64,000 nt of DNA, from NCBI RefSeq assembly GCF_002993025.1, contig NZ_NXGI01000056.1, positions 94,565 through 158,564 of the forward strand, in the 5' to 3' direction. A model generated the notes under the pieces. That model made no database searches and was not told the origin of the DNA. It worked only from the letters and a program-made list of their open reading frames with translations. The position numbers were made by a program, and so were the translations under genes. Shown in pieces: positions 30,099 through 46,320 of this stretch. This DNA is from Arcobacter cryaerophilus gv. crypticus. Lineage in GTDB: Bacteria > Campylobacterota > Campylobacteria > Campylobacterales > Arcobacteraceae. The stretch's first letter is position 1. Each line of letters starts with the position of its first letter.

Positions 30099-31259
30099 AT
30101 GCAAAATTTAAGAATTTTAGGAAAAGGGAAAACAGCACTTGCTTTGAAAAAGAGATTTCCAAATGCTGATTTATATGATGACAATGACTTTGAAATTTTC
30201 GATAAAGATTCAAATGATTTAACTATTGTAAGCCCTGGAATGCCACCACATAATAAACTTGTTCTTGCTTCAAAAAATATTATTAGTGATTATGACCTAT
30301 TTTATAATGAAATGCCTTTTACTATTTGGATTAGTGGAACAAATGGTAAAACTACAACAACTCAAATGTGCCAGTATTTACTTGAAAAATTTGATTCTTG
30401 TTATGGTGGAAATATTGGTGTTCCTTTGAGCGGATTAAATAAAGATAAAAAAATCTGGATACTTGAAACATCTTCATTTACACTTCACTATACAAAAAAA
30501 GCAAAACCAAATATCTATATTCTTTTACCAATAACTGAAGACCATATTACTTGGCATGGAAGTTTTGATGAATATAAAAAAGCAAAATTAAAACCTTTAG
30601 AACTTATGAGTGAAACTGATATCGCTATTATTCCAGCTCTATACAAAGATTTTAAAACATCTGCTCATGTAATAACTTACGATACAAGTGATGATTTATG
30701 TAATTATTTTAAAATTGATAAAACTAAAATAAAGTTCAATGAACCATTTTTACTAGATGCTATAATGGCAATTATTTCAAGAAAGATAATATTCGATGAT
30801 GTGGATTATGATTTAATAAACTCATATAAAATTGATAAACACAAAGTTGAAGAGTTTAGAGATAGTAAAAATAGATTATGGATTGATGATAGTAAAGCAA
30901 CAAATTATGATGCAACAATAAATGCATTAGTTCCATATAAAGATAAAAATATACATATTATTATTGGTGGAGATGATAAGGGTGCAAGCTTAAAACCTCT
31001 TTTTGAAAATATAAAAGATTTTGATATTGTTATTTATGCAATAGGAAGTAATACTCAAAGAGTTTTAAATTACTGTGAAGAGTTTAGAATATCTTGTGTA
31101 AAGTGTGAATATTTAGAAGAAGCAGTTAAAAATATAGATAAAAATCTAAAAGAAAATAGTATAGGAATACTTTCCCCCGCAGCAGCTTCTCTTGACCAAT
31201 TCAAATCCTATGCTCATAGAGGCGATGAATTTAAGAAGTTTGTGAGTAATTTAAGTTAA
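30099..31259 (+). CDS. murD: UDP-N-acetylmuramoylalanine-D-glutamate ligase
   Basis: 386 residues from the ATG at 30099; a longer frame from 30039 would lie inside mraY. Adds D-Glu to UDP-MurNAc-L-Ala in the cytoplasm. The P-loop is ISGTNGKTTTTQM (about residue 84), followed by LETSSF, ITEDHITWHGS, the C-terminal DDSKATNYDAT and IIGGDDKGA, then SPAAASLDQF. It is shorter than E. coli MurD (438), mainly in the N-terminal domain, as in other Campylobacterota. Confidence 0.93.
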   Translation: MQNLRILGKGKTALALKKRFPNADLYDDNDFEIFDKDSNDLTIVSPGMPPHNKLVLASKNIISDYDLFYNEMPFTIWISGTNGKTTTTQMCQYLLEKFDSCYGGNIGVPLSGLNKDKKIWILETSSFTLHYTKKAKPNIYILLPITEDHITWHGSFDEYKKAKLKPLELMSETDIAIIPALYKDFKTSAHVITYDTSDDLCNYFKIDKTKIKFNEPFLLDAIMAIISRKIIFDDVDYDLINSYKIDKHKVEEFRDSKNRLWIDDSKATNYDATINALVPYKDKNIHIIIGGDDKGASLKPLFENIKDFDIVIYAIGSNTQRVLNYCEEFRISCVKCEYLEEAVKNIDKNLKENSIGILSPAAASLDQFKSYAHRGDEFKKFVSNLS

Positions 31260-31277
31260 TATTAATAAATTTGACTG

Positions 31278-31283
31278 TATAAT
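31278..31283 (+). promoter_or_regulatory. Probable -10 box for the tRNA cluster
   Basis: TATAAT lies 18 bases before tRNA-Phe, in the short gap after murD. No good -35 box is seen, which is normal for sigma-70 promoters in this phylum. Confidence 0.5.
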
Positions 31284-31301
31284 CTCACTCCAATTTGAAG
31301 T

Positions 31302-31377
31302 GGCTCGATAGCTCAGTCGGTAGAGCAAAGGATTGAAAATCCTTGTGTCGACAGTTCGATTCTGTCTCGAGCCACCA
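31302..31377 (+). tRNA. tRNA-Phe (GAA)
   Basis: A 76-base cloverleaf with a 7-bp acceptor stem (GGCTCGA/TCGAGCC), anticodon GAA in an ATTGAAAAT loop, a TTCGATTC T-loop and an encoded CCA end. Confidence 0.96.
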
Positions 31378-31393
31378 TTTTGATTTTATGGAT

Positions 31394-31470
31394 GCTGGTG
31401 TAGCTCAGTTGGCTAGAGCAGCTGATTTGTAATCAGCAGGTCGGGGGTTCAACTCCCTTCACCAGCTCCA
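31394..31470 (+). tRNA. tRNA-Thr (TGT)
   Basis: A 77-base cloverleaf with acceptor GCTGGTG/CACCAGC, anticodon TGT and an encoded CCA. It opens the Thr-Tyr-Gly-tuf arrangement common in bacteria. Confidence 0.96.
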
Positions 31471-31529
31471 TTTTTTAGTCGTGCGTAAGTTTTACAAAAC
31501 AGCGCTTGACCAGAACAATAATTTTATAT

Positions 31530-31614
31530 GGTGAGGTTGGAGAGTGGTCAAATCCTGCGGACTGTAAATCCGCCGCCTACGGCTTCGAAGGTTCAAATCC
31601 TTCTCTCACCACCA
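31530..31614 (+). tRNA. tRNA-Tyr (GTA)
   Basis: An 85-base tRNA with a long variable arm (class II), acceptor GGTGAGG/CTCTCACC with one extra pair possible, anticodon GTA and an encoded CCA. Confidence 0.96.
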
Positions 31615-31624
31615 CGCAAATGTT

Positions 31625-31701
31625 GCGGGAGTAGCTCAGTTGGCTAGAGCTTCTGCCTTCCAAGCAGACTGTCGCGAGTTCGAGTCTCGTCTCCCGCTCC
31701 A
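31625..31701 (+). tRNA. tRNA-Gly (TCC)
   Basis: A 77-base cloverleaf with acceptor GCGGGAG/CTCCCGC, anticodon TCC and an encoded CCA. It is the last tRNA before the tuf leader. Confidence 0.96.
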
Positions 31702-31717
31702 TTTTTTTATTGATTAC

Positions 31718-31773
31718 TGGGAGCTGAGTTATAATTGCACATTATGTTTATAACTCTACAATTTATACTCCCA
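31718..31773 (+). promoter_or_regulatory. Nested inverted repeats between tRNA-Gly and tuf
   Basis: Outer arms TGGGAG (31718-31723) and CTCCCA (31768-31773) enclose a perfect 9-bp inner dyad, GAGTTATAA (31726-31734) and TTATAACTC (31748-31756). A TATAAT (31730-31735) lies in the inner left arm. This can be read as an RNA hairpin separating tRNAs from tuf, or as a tuf promoter lying inside an operator-like dyad. Confidence 0.45.
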
Positions 31774-31834
31774 ATTAATTTAATTTTTAGTATTTTATTA
31801 ATATAATACTCATCACAATTTGTGAAAACAAATC

Positions 31835-31878
31835 CCCTCTGAATAGAGAAGCCCTTATTGGCTTATCTACTCAGAGGG
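31835..31878 (+). promoter_or_regulatory. Long stem-loop in the tuf 5' leader
   Basis: CCCTCTGA (31835-31842) pairs with TCAGAGGG (31871-31878), TAGA with TCTA, and AAGCC (31849-31853) with GGCTT (31860-31864) around a 6-base loop. It ends 43 bases before tuf and has no T-run, so it is a leader element rather than a terminator. Confidence 0.6.
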
Positions 31879-31921
31879 CAATTAAGCAAAAATAAAAATA
31901 AATTTAGAAGGGGAAATTCCT

Positions 31922-33130
31922 ATGGCAAAAGAAAAGTTTTCAAGAAATAAACCGCACGTAAATATCGGTACAATTGGTCACGTTGACCACGGTAAAACTA
32001 CTACTACAGCAGCAATATCTGCAGTTTTAGCTGTAAAATATGGTGGAGAGATGAGAGATTACGATCAAATCGATAATGCTCCAGAAGAAAGAGAAAGAGG
32101 AATTACTATTGCTACTTCTCATATTGAGTATGAAACTGAAAAAAGACACTATGCACACGTAGATTGTCCAGGTCACGCCGATTATGTTAAAAACATGATT
32201 ACTGGTGCTGCTCAAATGGATGGAGCTATATTAGTTATCGCTTCAACAGATGGTCCAATGGCACAAACTAGAGAGCATATCTTACTTTCTAAACAAGTTG
32301 GAGTTCCTTACATTGTTGTATTCTTAAATAAAGAAGACCAATTAGACCCATCTGATAAAGATGAAATGATAGAATTAGTTGAAATGGAAATTAGAGAATT
32401 ACTTTCTACTTATGATTTCCCAGGTGATGATACTCCAATCGTTGCTGGTTCTGCGTTTAAAGCATTAGAAGAAGCAAAAACTGGTGCTATTGGACCATGG
32501 GCTGAAAAAATCGTTGCATTAATGGATGCAGTTGATTCTTATATCCCAACTCCAGAAAGAGATACAGAAAAAGCATTCTTAATGCCTGTTGAAGATGTAT
32601 TCTCAATTTCAGGAAGAGGAACAGTTGTTACTGGAAGAATTGAACTTGGAACTATTAAAGTTGGTGAAGAGATCGAAATCGTTGGATTTGGAGATACTAG
32701 AAAAACAACTGTTACTGGTGTTGAAATGTTCAGAAAAGAGATGGATCAAGGTCAAGCTGGAGATAACTGCGGAGTTCTTTTAAGAGGTATCAAAAAAGAA
32801 GATGTTGAAAGAGGACAAGTTCTTTGTAAGCCAGGAACAATTAAACCTCATACAGAATTTAAATGTGAAGTTTATATTCTTTCAAAAGAAGAAGGTGGAA
32901 GACATACTCCATTCTTTAGTGGATATAGACCACAATTCTATGTTAGAACAACAGACGTTACAGGTTCTTGTGTATTAAATGAAGGTACTGAAATGGTTAT
33001 GCCAGGTGATAACGTTGAGATGACTGTTACTTTAGTTGCTCCAATCGCTCTTGAAAAGGGAACAAAGTTCGCTATTAGAGAAGGTGGAAGAACTGTTGGT
33101 GCTGGAGTTATTTCAGAAATCATCAAATAA
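31922..33130 (+). CDS. tuf: Elongation factor Tu
   Basis: 402 residues. GTPase that delivers aminoacyl-tRNA to the ribosome. G1 is GHVDHGKT (residues 19-26), then [22 protein letters not shown] and NKEDQLDP for G3 and G4. Domains 2 and 3 are complete, ending [12 protein letters not shown] strong AGAAGGGGAAA precedes the ATG. rpmG follows in the same transcript. Confidence 0.98.
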   Translation: MAKEKFSRNKPHVNIGTIGHVDHGKTTTTAAISAVLAVKYGGEMRDYDQIDNAPEERERGITIATSHIEYETEKRHYAHVDCPGHADYVKNMITGAAQMDGAILVIASTDGPMAQTREHILLSKQVGVPYIVVFLNKEDQLDPSDKDEMIELVEMEIRELLSTYDFPGDDTPIVAGSAFKALEEAKTGAIGPWAEKIVALMDAVDSYIPTPERDTEKAFLMPVEDVFSISGRGTVVTGRIELGTIKVGEEIEIVGFGDTRKTTVTGVEMFRKEMDQGQAGDNCGVLLRGIKKEDVERGQVLCKPGTIKPHTEFKCEVYILSKEEGGRHTPFFSGYRPQFYVRTTDVTGSCVLNEGTEMVMPGDNVEMTVTLVAPIALEKGTKFAIREGGRTVGAGVISEIIK

Positions 33131-33139
33131 GGATTCTTT

Positions 33140-33307
33140 ATGGCAGCTGTAAGAATTAAAATAGGATTAAAATGTCAAGAAAGTGGAGATATTAACTACA
33201 CTACTTGGAAAAATCCAAAAACTCATACTGAAAAGTTTGAAGTTAGAAAATATTGTGCAAGATTAAAAAAACACACTACTCATAAAGAAGTGAAGTTAAA
33301 ATCTTAA
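33140..33307 (+). CDS. rpmG: 50S ribosomal protein L33
   Basis: 55 residues with ATG at 33140, nine bases after tuf. The sequence has the L33 pattern [37 protein letters not shown] and a basic [13 protein letters not shown] end. The usual four-cysteine zinc site is reduced to two cysteines (zinc-free type). Confidence 0.93.
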   Translation: MAAVRIKIGLKCQESGDINYTTWKNPKTHTEKFEVRKYCARLKKHTTHKEVKLKS

Positions 33308-33317
33308 AGACAAACTT

Positions 33318-33344
33318 GCTTGAGAGAGTTTCTCTCAAGCTTTT
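33318..33344 (+). terminator. Hairpin between rpmG and tRNA-Trp
   Basis: GCTTGAGAGA (33318-33327) and TCTCTCAAGC (33331-33340) pair perfectly around a GTT loop, followed by TTTT. It is a partial intrinsic terminator or a processing signal that frees tRNA-Trp, which starts three bases later. Confidence 0.65.
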
Positions 33345-33346
33345 GT

Positions 33347-33422
33347 AGGCTAGTAGCTCCAATGGTAGAGCATCGGATTCCAAATCCGAGTGCTGGGGGT
33401 TCGAATCCCTCCTGGCCTGCCA
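33347..33422 (+). tRNA. tRNA-Trp (CCA)
   Basis: A 76-base cloverleaf with acceptor AGGCTAG/CTGGCCT (one G-T pair), anticodon CCA in ATTCCAAAT, and an encoded 3' CCA. It lies between rpmG and secE as in many bacteria. Confidence 0.95.
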
Positions 33423-33498
33423 CTATTAAAGTTTTTTAAAGAGATTTTGTTAAAGTTTTTTTAAAAAATTTAGTTTAAAATTTAAAATGGAGAAAGAT

Positions 33499-33681
33499 GT
33501 GAGCAAAGCTAGTAGCTATATAAATAATGTAAAATCAGAATTAGCTAAGGTTATATTTCCAGTAAAAGCACAAATTAGAACTGCTTATATATCTGTTTTT
33601 ATTGTTGTTACGGTAATAGCTTTGTATCTTGCTATAATTGATGGAGCAATGTCTTTTACTCTATCTTCAGTAATTAAATAA
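33499..33681 (+). CDS. secE: Preprotein translocase subunit SecE
   Basis: Small essential component of the SecYEG channel. The GTG at 33499 is six bases after TGGAG (33488-33492) and gives 60 residues. An ATG at 33487 in the same frame would add four residues but overlaps that ribosome-binding site. It has an amphipathic helix (INNVKSELAKVIFPVKAQIR) then one membrane segment (AYISVFIVVTVIALYLAII). Confidence 0.9.
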   Translation: MSKASSYINNVKSELAKVIFPVKAQIRTAYISVFIVVTVIALYLAIIDGAMSFTLSSVIK

Positions 33682-33691
33682 GGAATAAAAA

Positions 33692-34219
33692 ATGGCACAT
33701 AAATGGTATGCAATTCAGACATATTCGGGAAGTGAATTATCTGTTAAGAAAGCTATATTAAAACTAGCAGATGAGATGGCTGATGATAGAATTGCTGAAG
33801 TATTAGTACCAACTGAAGATTTAATCGAAGTAAAAAAAGGTAAAAAAACTATTATAGAAAGACCTTTATATCCAGCTTATGCTTTTGCAAAGATTGATTT
33901 AGATACTGCTTTATGGCATAGAATTCAGTCAATGCCAAAAGTTGGAAGATTCATTGGTGAGTCAAAAAAGCCAACAGCTCTAAGTGATAAAGATATAAAT
34001 CTTATTTTAGAGAAAGCTAAAAATAAAGCAGCAGCAAAACCAAAAATCTCTTTTGATGAAGGAGAGATGGTAAGAATAAATGAGGGACCATTTGCAAACT
34101 TCAACGGAATAGTTGAAAATTTTGATTTAGTTTCTGGATTACTTAAATTAAATGTATCTATATTTGGAAGAAATACTCCAGTTGAAATTTCTTATACACA
34201 AGTAGAGAGAATAGTTTAA
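33692..34219 (+). CDS. nusG: Transcription termination/antitermination factor NusG
   Basis: 175 residues. The NGN domain opens WYAIQTYSGSELSVKKAI and contains RPLYPAYAFAKID; the KOW domain has DEGEMVRINEGPFANFNGIVE. It binds RNA polymerase and couples it to Rho or the ribosome. The position after secE is universal. Confidence 0.96.
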   Translation: MAHKWYAIQTYSGSELSVKKAILKLADEMADDRIAEVLVPTEDLIEVKKGKKTIIERPLYPAYAFAKIDLDTALWHRIQSMPKVGRFIGESKKPTALSDKDINLILEKAKNKAAAKPKISFDEGEMVRINEGPFANFNGIVENFDLVSGLLKLNVSIFGRNTPVEISYTQVERIV

Positions 34220-34233
34220 ATTTTTAATTTAGG

Positions 34234-34278
34234 CATTAGGCAAAGAAACTTGCTTCAACTTAGTTTTTTTGCCTAATG
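34234..34278 (+). promoter_or_regulatory. Stem-loop in the nusG-rplK gap
   Basis: CATTAGGCAAA (34234-34244) and TTTGCCTAATG (34268-34278) pair over 11 bp with a 23-base loop. No T-run follows the second arm. It is either an attenuator-like element or part of the rplKA leader where L1 feedback control is known in other bacteria. Confidence 0.5.
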
Positions 34279-34320
34279 TCTAATCATTAAAATCATTATA
34301 ATTTTTAAAGGAATAGCAAT

Positions 34321-34746
34321 ATGGCTAAAAAAGTTCAAGGATATTTAAAACTACAAATACCTGCAGGTGCAGCAAACCCATCACCTCCAGTTGGACCAGC
34401 TCTTGGGCAAAGAGGTGTTAACATTATGGAATTTTGTAAAGCATTTAACGAAAAAACAAAAGATAAAGCTGGATATAGATTACCAGTTGTTCTTACAATT
34501 TATACGGATAAAAGCTTTACTTTTGAAGTAAAACAACCGCCAATGACTGAACTTATTAAAAAAATTTCAGGAATTAAAAAAGGAAGTAGTAATCCACTTA
34601 AACAAAAAATTGGAAAACTATCAAAAGATCAAATTATGGAAATAGTTGATATGAAAATCAAAGATTTAAATACTGATGATAGAGAAGTTGCTGCAAAAAT
34701 TGTAGCAGGAAGTGCAAGATCTATAGGAATTGAAACAGAATTATAA
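34321..34746 (+). CDS. rplK: 50S ribosomal protein L11
   Basis: 141 residues. The N-terminal [30 protein letters not shown] is the thiostrepton-site domain. The C-terminal rRNA-binding domain ends [15 protein letters not shown]. It binds the GTPase-associated centre of 23S rRNA. Confidence 0.97.
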   Translation: MAKKVQGYLKLQIPAGAANPSPPVGPALGQRGVNIMEFCKAFNEKTKDKAGYRLPVVLTIYTDKSFTFEVKQPPMTELIKKISGIKKGSSNPLKQKIGKLSKDQIMEIVDMKIKDLNTDDREVAAKIVAGSARSIGIETEL

Positions 34747-34770
34747 TTCTGTTTTTATATTAAGGTATAA

Positions 34771-34796
34771 CCACTAACCTTTATTAATATTAGTGG
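34771..34796 (+). promoter_or_regulatory. Short hairpin between rplK and rplA
   Basis: CCACTAA (34771-34777) pairs with TTAGTGG (34790-34796) around a 12-base loop. It is a possible processing or L1-related regulatory hairpin; the assignment is weak. Confidence 0.35.
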
Positions 34797-34827
34797 AAGC
34801 AAAAAAAATAAAATTGCGGAGAATAAA

Positions 34828-35526
34828 ATGGCAAAAGTTTCAAAAAGATATAAAGCGTTAAGTGCAAAAGTTGAAGAGAGAAAATACTCTTTAGCTGATG
34901 CTTGTAATTTATTAAAAGATTTAAAATCTGCTAAATTTGATGAGAGTGTTGAAATTGCACTTAACTTAAATGTAGATCCAAGACATGCAGATCAAATGAT
35001 TAGAGGAGCAGTTGTTCTTCCAAATGGTACAGGGAAAACTGTAAGAGTTGCTGTTTTTGCAAAAGGTGTAAAAATGGATGAAGCAAAAGCTGCAGGTGCT
35101 GATATTGTTGGGAATGACGATTTAGCTGATGATATTCAAGCTGGAAAAATTAATTTTGATGTTTTAATTGCAACTCCTGATTGTATGGGAATTGTAGGAA
35201 AAGTTGGAAGAATACTTGGACCAAAAGGTTTAATGCCTAATCCAAAAACTGGAACAGTTACAATGGATGTTACAAAAGCAGTAAATGATGCTAAAGGTGG
35301 TCAAGTTACATATAGAGTTGATAAAAAAGGTAATATGCAAGCTGCTATTGGAAAAATTTCTTTTAGTGCAGAAGCTATCAAAGAGAATGCTGAAGCATTT
35401 ATCGGAGCTATCAATAAAGCTAAACCTTCAACTTCAAAAGGAAGATATATTACTAATGCAGCAGTTAGCTTAACAATGAGTCCATCTGTTATTTTGGATA
35501 ATATAGAATTATTAGAGATTAGATAA
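34828..35526 (+). CDS. rplA: 50S ribosomal protein L1
   Basis: 232 residues with the L1 signature segments [52 protein letters not shown] and [11 protein letters not shown]. It forms the L1 stalk and is a translational repressor of its own operon in other bacteria. Confidence 0.97.
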   Translation: MAKVSKRYKALSAKVEERKYSLADACNLLKDLKSAKFDESVEIALNLNVDPRHADQMIRGAVVLPNGTGKTVRVAVFAKGVKMDEAKAAGADIVGNDDLADDIQAGKINFDVLIATPDCMGIVGKVGRILGPKGLMPNPKTGTVTMDVTKAVNDAKGGQVTYRVDKKGNMQAAIGKISFSAEAIKENAEAFIGAINKAKPSTSKGRYITNAAVSLTMSPSVILDNIELLEIR

Positions 35527-35549
35527 GGGTTTTCCTTATCTAATTTTTT
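35519..35549 (+). terminator. Intrinsic terminator at the end of rplKA
   Basis: TTAGATAAGG (35519-35528) pairs with CCTTATCTAA (35534-35543) around a 5-base loop, followed directly by TTTTTT. The left arm includes the rplA stop. It should end or attenuate transcription between rplKA and rplJL. Confidence 0.75.
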
Positions 35550-35550
35550 G

Positions 35551-35667
35551 CATTCAAAAATATTGAAATTGTTCAATATTTTTGAGTGTTCAAAGCACTG
35601 AAATAAAACTGAAGACAGCTGGTAAAAGAACTCCTCGTTCTTTTGTAAGTCCCGCCTAGGATGATGT
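35551..35667 (+). promoter_or_regulatory. L10 leader (rplJL autoregulatory RNA)
   Basis: A 13-bp perfect hairpin (35555-35567 with 35572-35584, extended to 35551-35588) is followed by GAAGACAGCTGGT (35611-35623). Then come the small hairpin AAAGAAC/GTTCTTT and GTAAGTCCCGCCTAGG before the rplJ ribosome-binding site AAAGGAGG. This arrangement matches the known L10 leader, where the L10(L12)4 complex binds a kink-turn to repress its own synthesis. Confidence 0.75.
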
Positions 35668-35687
35668 TTTGAAAGGAGGAAAATATA

Positions 35688-36176
35688 ATGACTAGACAAG
35701 AAAAATCAGAAATTATAAATTTTTTATCTGCTGAATTTAAGAACTCTTTGGCTGTTGTTGTTTGTGACTACAAAGGTCTTACTCATAAAGAGTTAGAAGT
35801 TTTAAGAAAAGATGCAAGAGAAAATGGAACTAAAGTTCAAGTTGTAAAAAATACTTTAGTTTCTAAGGCTGTTAAATCAGCTGATTTAGGAGATGTTGAT
35901 TTAAGCGGAACAAATATTTATTTGTGGTCTGATGATCAAATTTCAGCTTGTAAAGTAGCTGATAAATTTGCAACTACTACAAAAGATAAATTCTCTATTA
36001 AATCAGGAATTATCGAAGGTGAAATTTGCGATGCTGCTAGAGTTAATGCATTTGCTAAATTACCATCAAGAGAAGAACTTCTTGGAATGCTTGCATCTGT
36101 TTGGATGGGACCTGTTAGAAACTTTACTATTGGTCTTGATGCTCTTAGAAGAAAAAAAGAAGAAGAGGCTGCTTAA
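35688..36176 (+). CDS. rplJ: 50S ribosomal protein L10
   Basis: 162 residues. Pattern of L10: VVCDYKGLTHKELEVLRKDAR, KVQVVKNTLVSKAV, LPSREELLGMLASVWMGPV, then an L12-binding helix. It forms the base of the ribosomal stalk. Preceded by AAAGGAGG and by the L10 leader. Confidence 0.96.
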   Translation: MTRQEKSEIINFLSAEFKNSLAVVVCDYKGLTHKELEVLRKDARENGTKVQVVKNTLVSKAVKSADLGDVDLSGTNIYLWSDDQISACKVADKFATTTKDKFSIKSGIIEGEICDAARVNAFAKLPSREELLGMLASVWMGPVRNFTIGLDALRRKKEEEAA

Positions 36177-36222
36177 TTTTAAGCTAAAAATATATTAAAA
36201 TAAAAAATAAAAAGGATAGAAA

Positions 36223-36591
36223 ATGGCAATTTCTAAAGAAGACGTTTTAGAATTTATTTCTGGTTTATCTGTATTAGAGTTATCAGAATTAGTAAAAGAA
36301 TTTGAAGAAAAATTTGGAGTATCTGCACAACCTGTAGCAGTTGCTGGTGCTGCAGTTGCTGCTGAAGCTGTTGAAGAAAAAACTGAGTTTGATGTTATCA
36401 TTCTTGATGCAGGTGATAAAAAAATCAATGTAATTAAAGAAATTAGAGCAATTACTGGTTTAGGATTAAAAGAAGCAAAAGATGCTGCAGAGCAAACTCC
36501 TTCAACAATTAAAGAAGGAATTTCTAAAGCTGATGCTGAAGCATTCAAAGCTCAACTTGAAGCTGCTGGTGCAAAAGTAGAAGTTAAATAA
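36223..36591 (+). CDS. rplL: 50S ribosomal protein L7/L12
   Basis: 122 residues: N-terminal dimerisation domain ([20 protein letters not shown]), an alanine-rich hinge ([11 protein letters not shown]), and the C-terminal factor-binding domain ([31 protein letters not shown]). Multiple copies form the stalk that recruits translation GTPases. Confidence 0.97.
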   Translation: MAISKEDVLEFISGLSVLELSELVKEFEEKFGVSAQPVAVAGAAVAAEAVEEKTEFDVIILDAGDKKINVIKEIRAITGLGLKEAKDAAEQTPSTIKEGISKADAEAFKAQLEAAGAKVEVK

Positions 36592-36607
36592 GTTTTATAA
36601 CTTATCG

Positions 36608-36697
36608 TATATAGGGATTTTCCCTATATAAGTTTAGCATCTTTGAGGGCTAAGGTTAAGATTTTTATAAATTTTAACCTTATCCTTTATGGATGCT
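36608..36697 (+). promoter_or_regulatory. Two stem-loops in the rplL-rpoB gap
   Basis: First, TATATAGGGA (36608-36617) pairs perfectly with 36621-36630. Second, AGCATC (36636-36641) pairs with GATGCT (36692-36697), enclosing AAGGTTAA (36652-36659) with TTAACCTT (36674-36681), followed by TTTT. The place and shape match the attenuator and RNase III site known between rplL and rpoB in E. coli. Confidence 0.6.
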
Positions 36698-36730
36698 TTT
36701 GTGCTTTATAAGAAAATAAAGCAAACATAA

Positions 36731-45417
<8,687 letters not shown>

Positions 45418-45419
<2 letters not shown>

Positions 45420-45442
45420 ATAGGGCAAAGCCCTATTTGTTT
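45418..45442 (+). terminator. Intrinsic terminator after rpoC
   Basis: AAATAGGGC (45418-45426) and GCCCTATTT (45430-45438) form a perfect 9-bp stem with an AAA loop, followed by GTTT. It starts inside the rpoC stop codon. Confidence 0.75.
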
Positions 45443-45444
45443 AA

Positions 45445-45828
45445 ATGGAAATAATTCACTTATTTTTTATCTTTGTTGCTATTGAACTTTTTGAGTCAAA
45501 TTGGCAAAAATCTTCTACACTTTATGGAATGCTAGAAAATAATTTTTTAGTATATAAGAGAAATATCTTTCTTTATTTTATTTTACATATATCATTTTTT
45601 TATTCAATTTATCTATCTATTTCTTCAAATAATTTTGGTTTTTGGATGAGTTCAATTTTAGCTTTAAAATTTTTTGATATTATTTTTAAACTTTCTATTA
45701 TGAAAAAACTTTCAGATGGTATAAATATGGATGAAATAATACCTTTTGATGCAAATATTACACCAATCCTTAGATATTTAAATGTATTAATCTATCCACT
45801 ACTTTTTATTTTTGCTACTACTTTATAA
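45445..45828 (+). CDS. Hypothetical membrane protein
   Basis: 127 residues with four hydrophobic segments and the soluble stretch FDANITPILRY. It starts only seven bases after the rpoC terminator stem; no strong ribosome-binding site is visible. No family recognised. Confidence 0.6.
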   Translation: MEIIHLFFIFVAIELFESNWQKSSTLYGMLENNFLVYKRNIFLYFILHISFFYSIYLSISSNNFGFWMSSILALKFFDIIFKLSIMKKLSDGINMDEIIPFDANITPILRYLNVLIYPLLFIFATTL

Positions 45829-45869
45829 ATTTTGTGATAAAATAATATCAAAAAATTTAAAGGATAAAA

Positions 45870-46157
45870 ATGCAATTTTTAATAATAGCTTATGACTATG
45901 ATGATGCTTTTGAAAAAAGAATGCAATCAAGAGATCAGCATATAATAAATACAAAAAAGATGATGGAAAGTGGAAATATTGTATCTGCTGGAGCTTTAGT
46001 AGAAGATGATAAGATGGTTGGTTCATCTTTGTTTGTAGATTTTGCTACTGATGAAGAACTTGATTTATGGCTTGAGGATGAACCTTATGTTGTAAATAAA
46101 GTTTGGAATATGGATGAAATACAGATAGTTCCTGTAAAGTTACTTCCTAAACAATAG
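45870..46157 (+). CDS. YciI-family protein
   Basis: 95 residues, a ferredoxin-like fold of the YciI family. The start is LIIAYDYDDAFEKRMQSRDQHI, with the conserved His, followed by GNIVSAGALVEDDKMVGS. Function is uncertain in the family (dehydrochlorinase-like or stress-linked). Preceded by AAAGGATAAAA. It is the last backbone-looking gene before the integrated element. Confidence 0.85.
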   Translation: MQFLIIAYDYDDAFEKRMQSRDQHIINTKKMMESGNIVSAGALVEDDKMVGSSLFVDFATDEELDLWLEDEPYVVNKVWNMDEIQIVPVKLLPKQ

Positions 46158-46271
46158 TAATATATCTCAAAATATATCAAATAATCTCACAAAACATGGC
46201 AAATTGGGCTTTAAACGCTTTCAATTTGTCTCAATGAAAATCAATTAATTTAATTAAAGCTCAGTTTTTAT

Positions 46272-46317
46272 ACAGTACAATAAACAGTACAAGAAAAAAG
46301 TTTAAAGGATGTACTGT
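46272..46317 (+). repeat. Three copies of ACAGTAC around the integrase start
   Basis: ACAGTAC occurs at 46272-46278 and 46284-46290, spaced 12 bp apart, and inverted (GTACTGT) at 46311-46317 just before the integrase start codon. This looks like an operator or recombinase arm-site cluster. Confidence 0.5.
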
Positions 46318-46320
46318 CAT

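Noticed and set aside
35301..35699. Minus-strand frame across the end of rplA and the L10 leader
   Set aside because: It lies over a conserved ribosomal gene and a structured leader; no start signal and no family.
36195..36548. Minus-strand frame over rplL
   Set aside because: Shadow of the alanine-rich rplL sequence.
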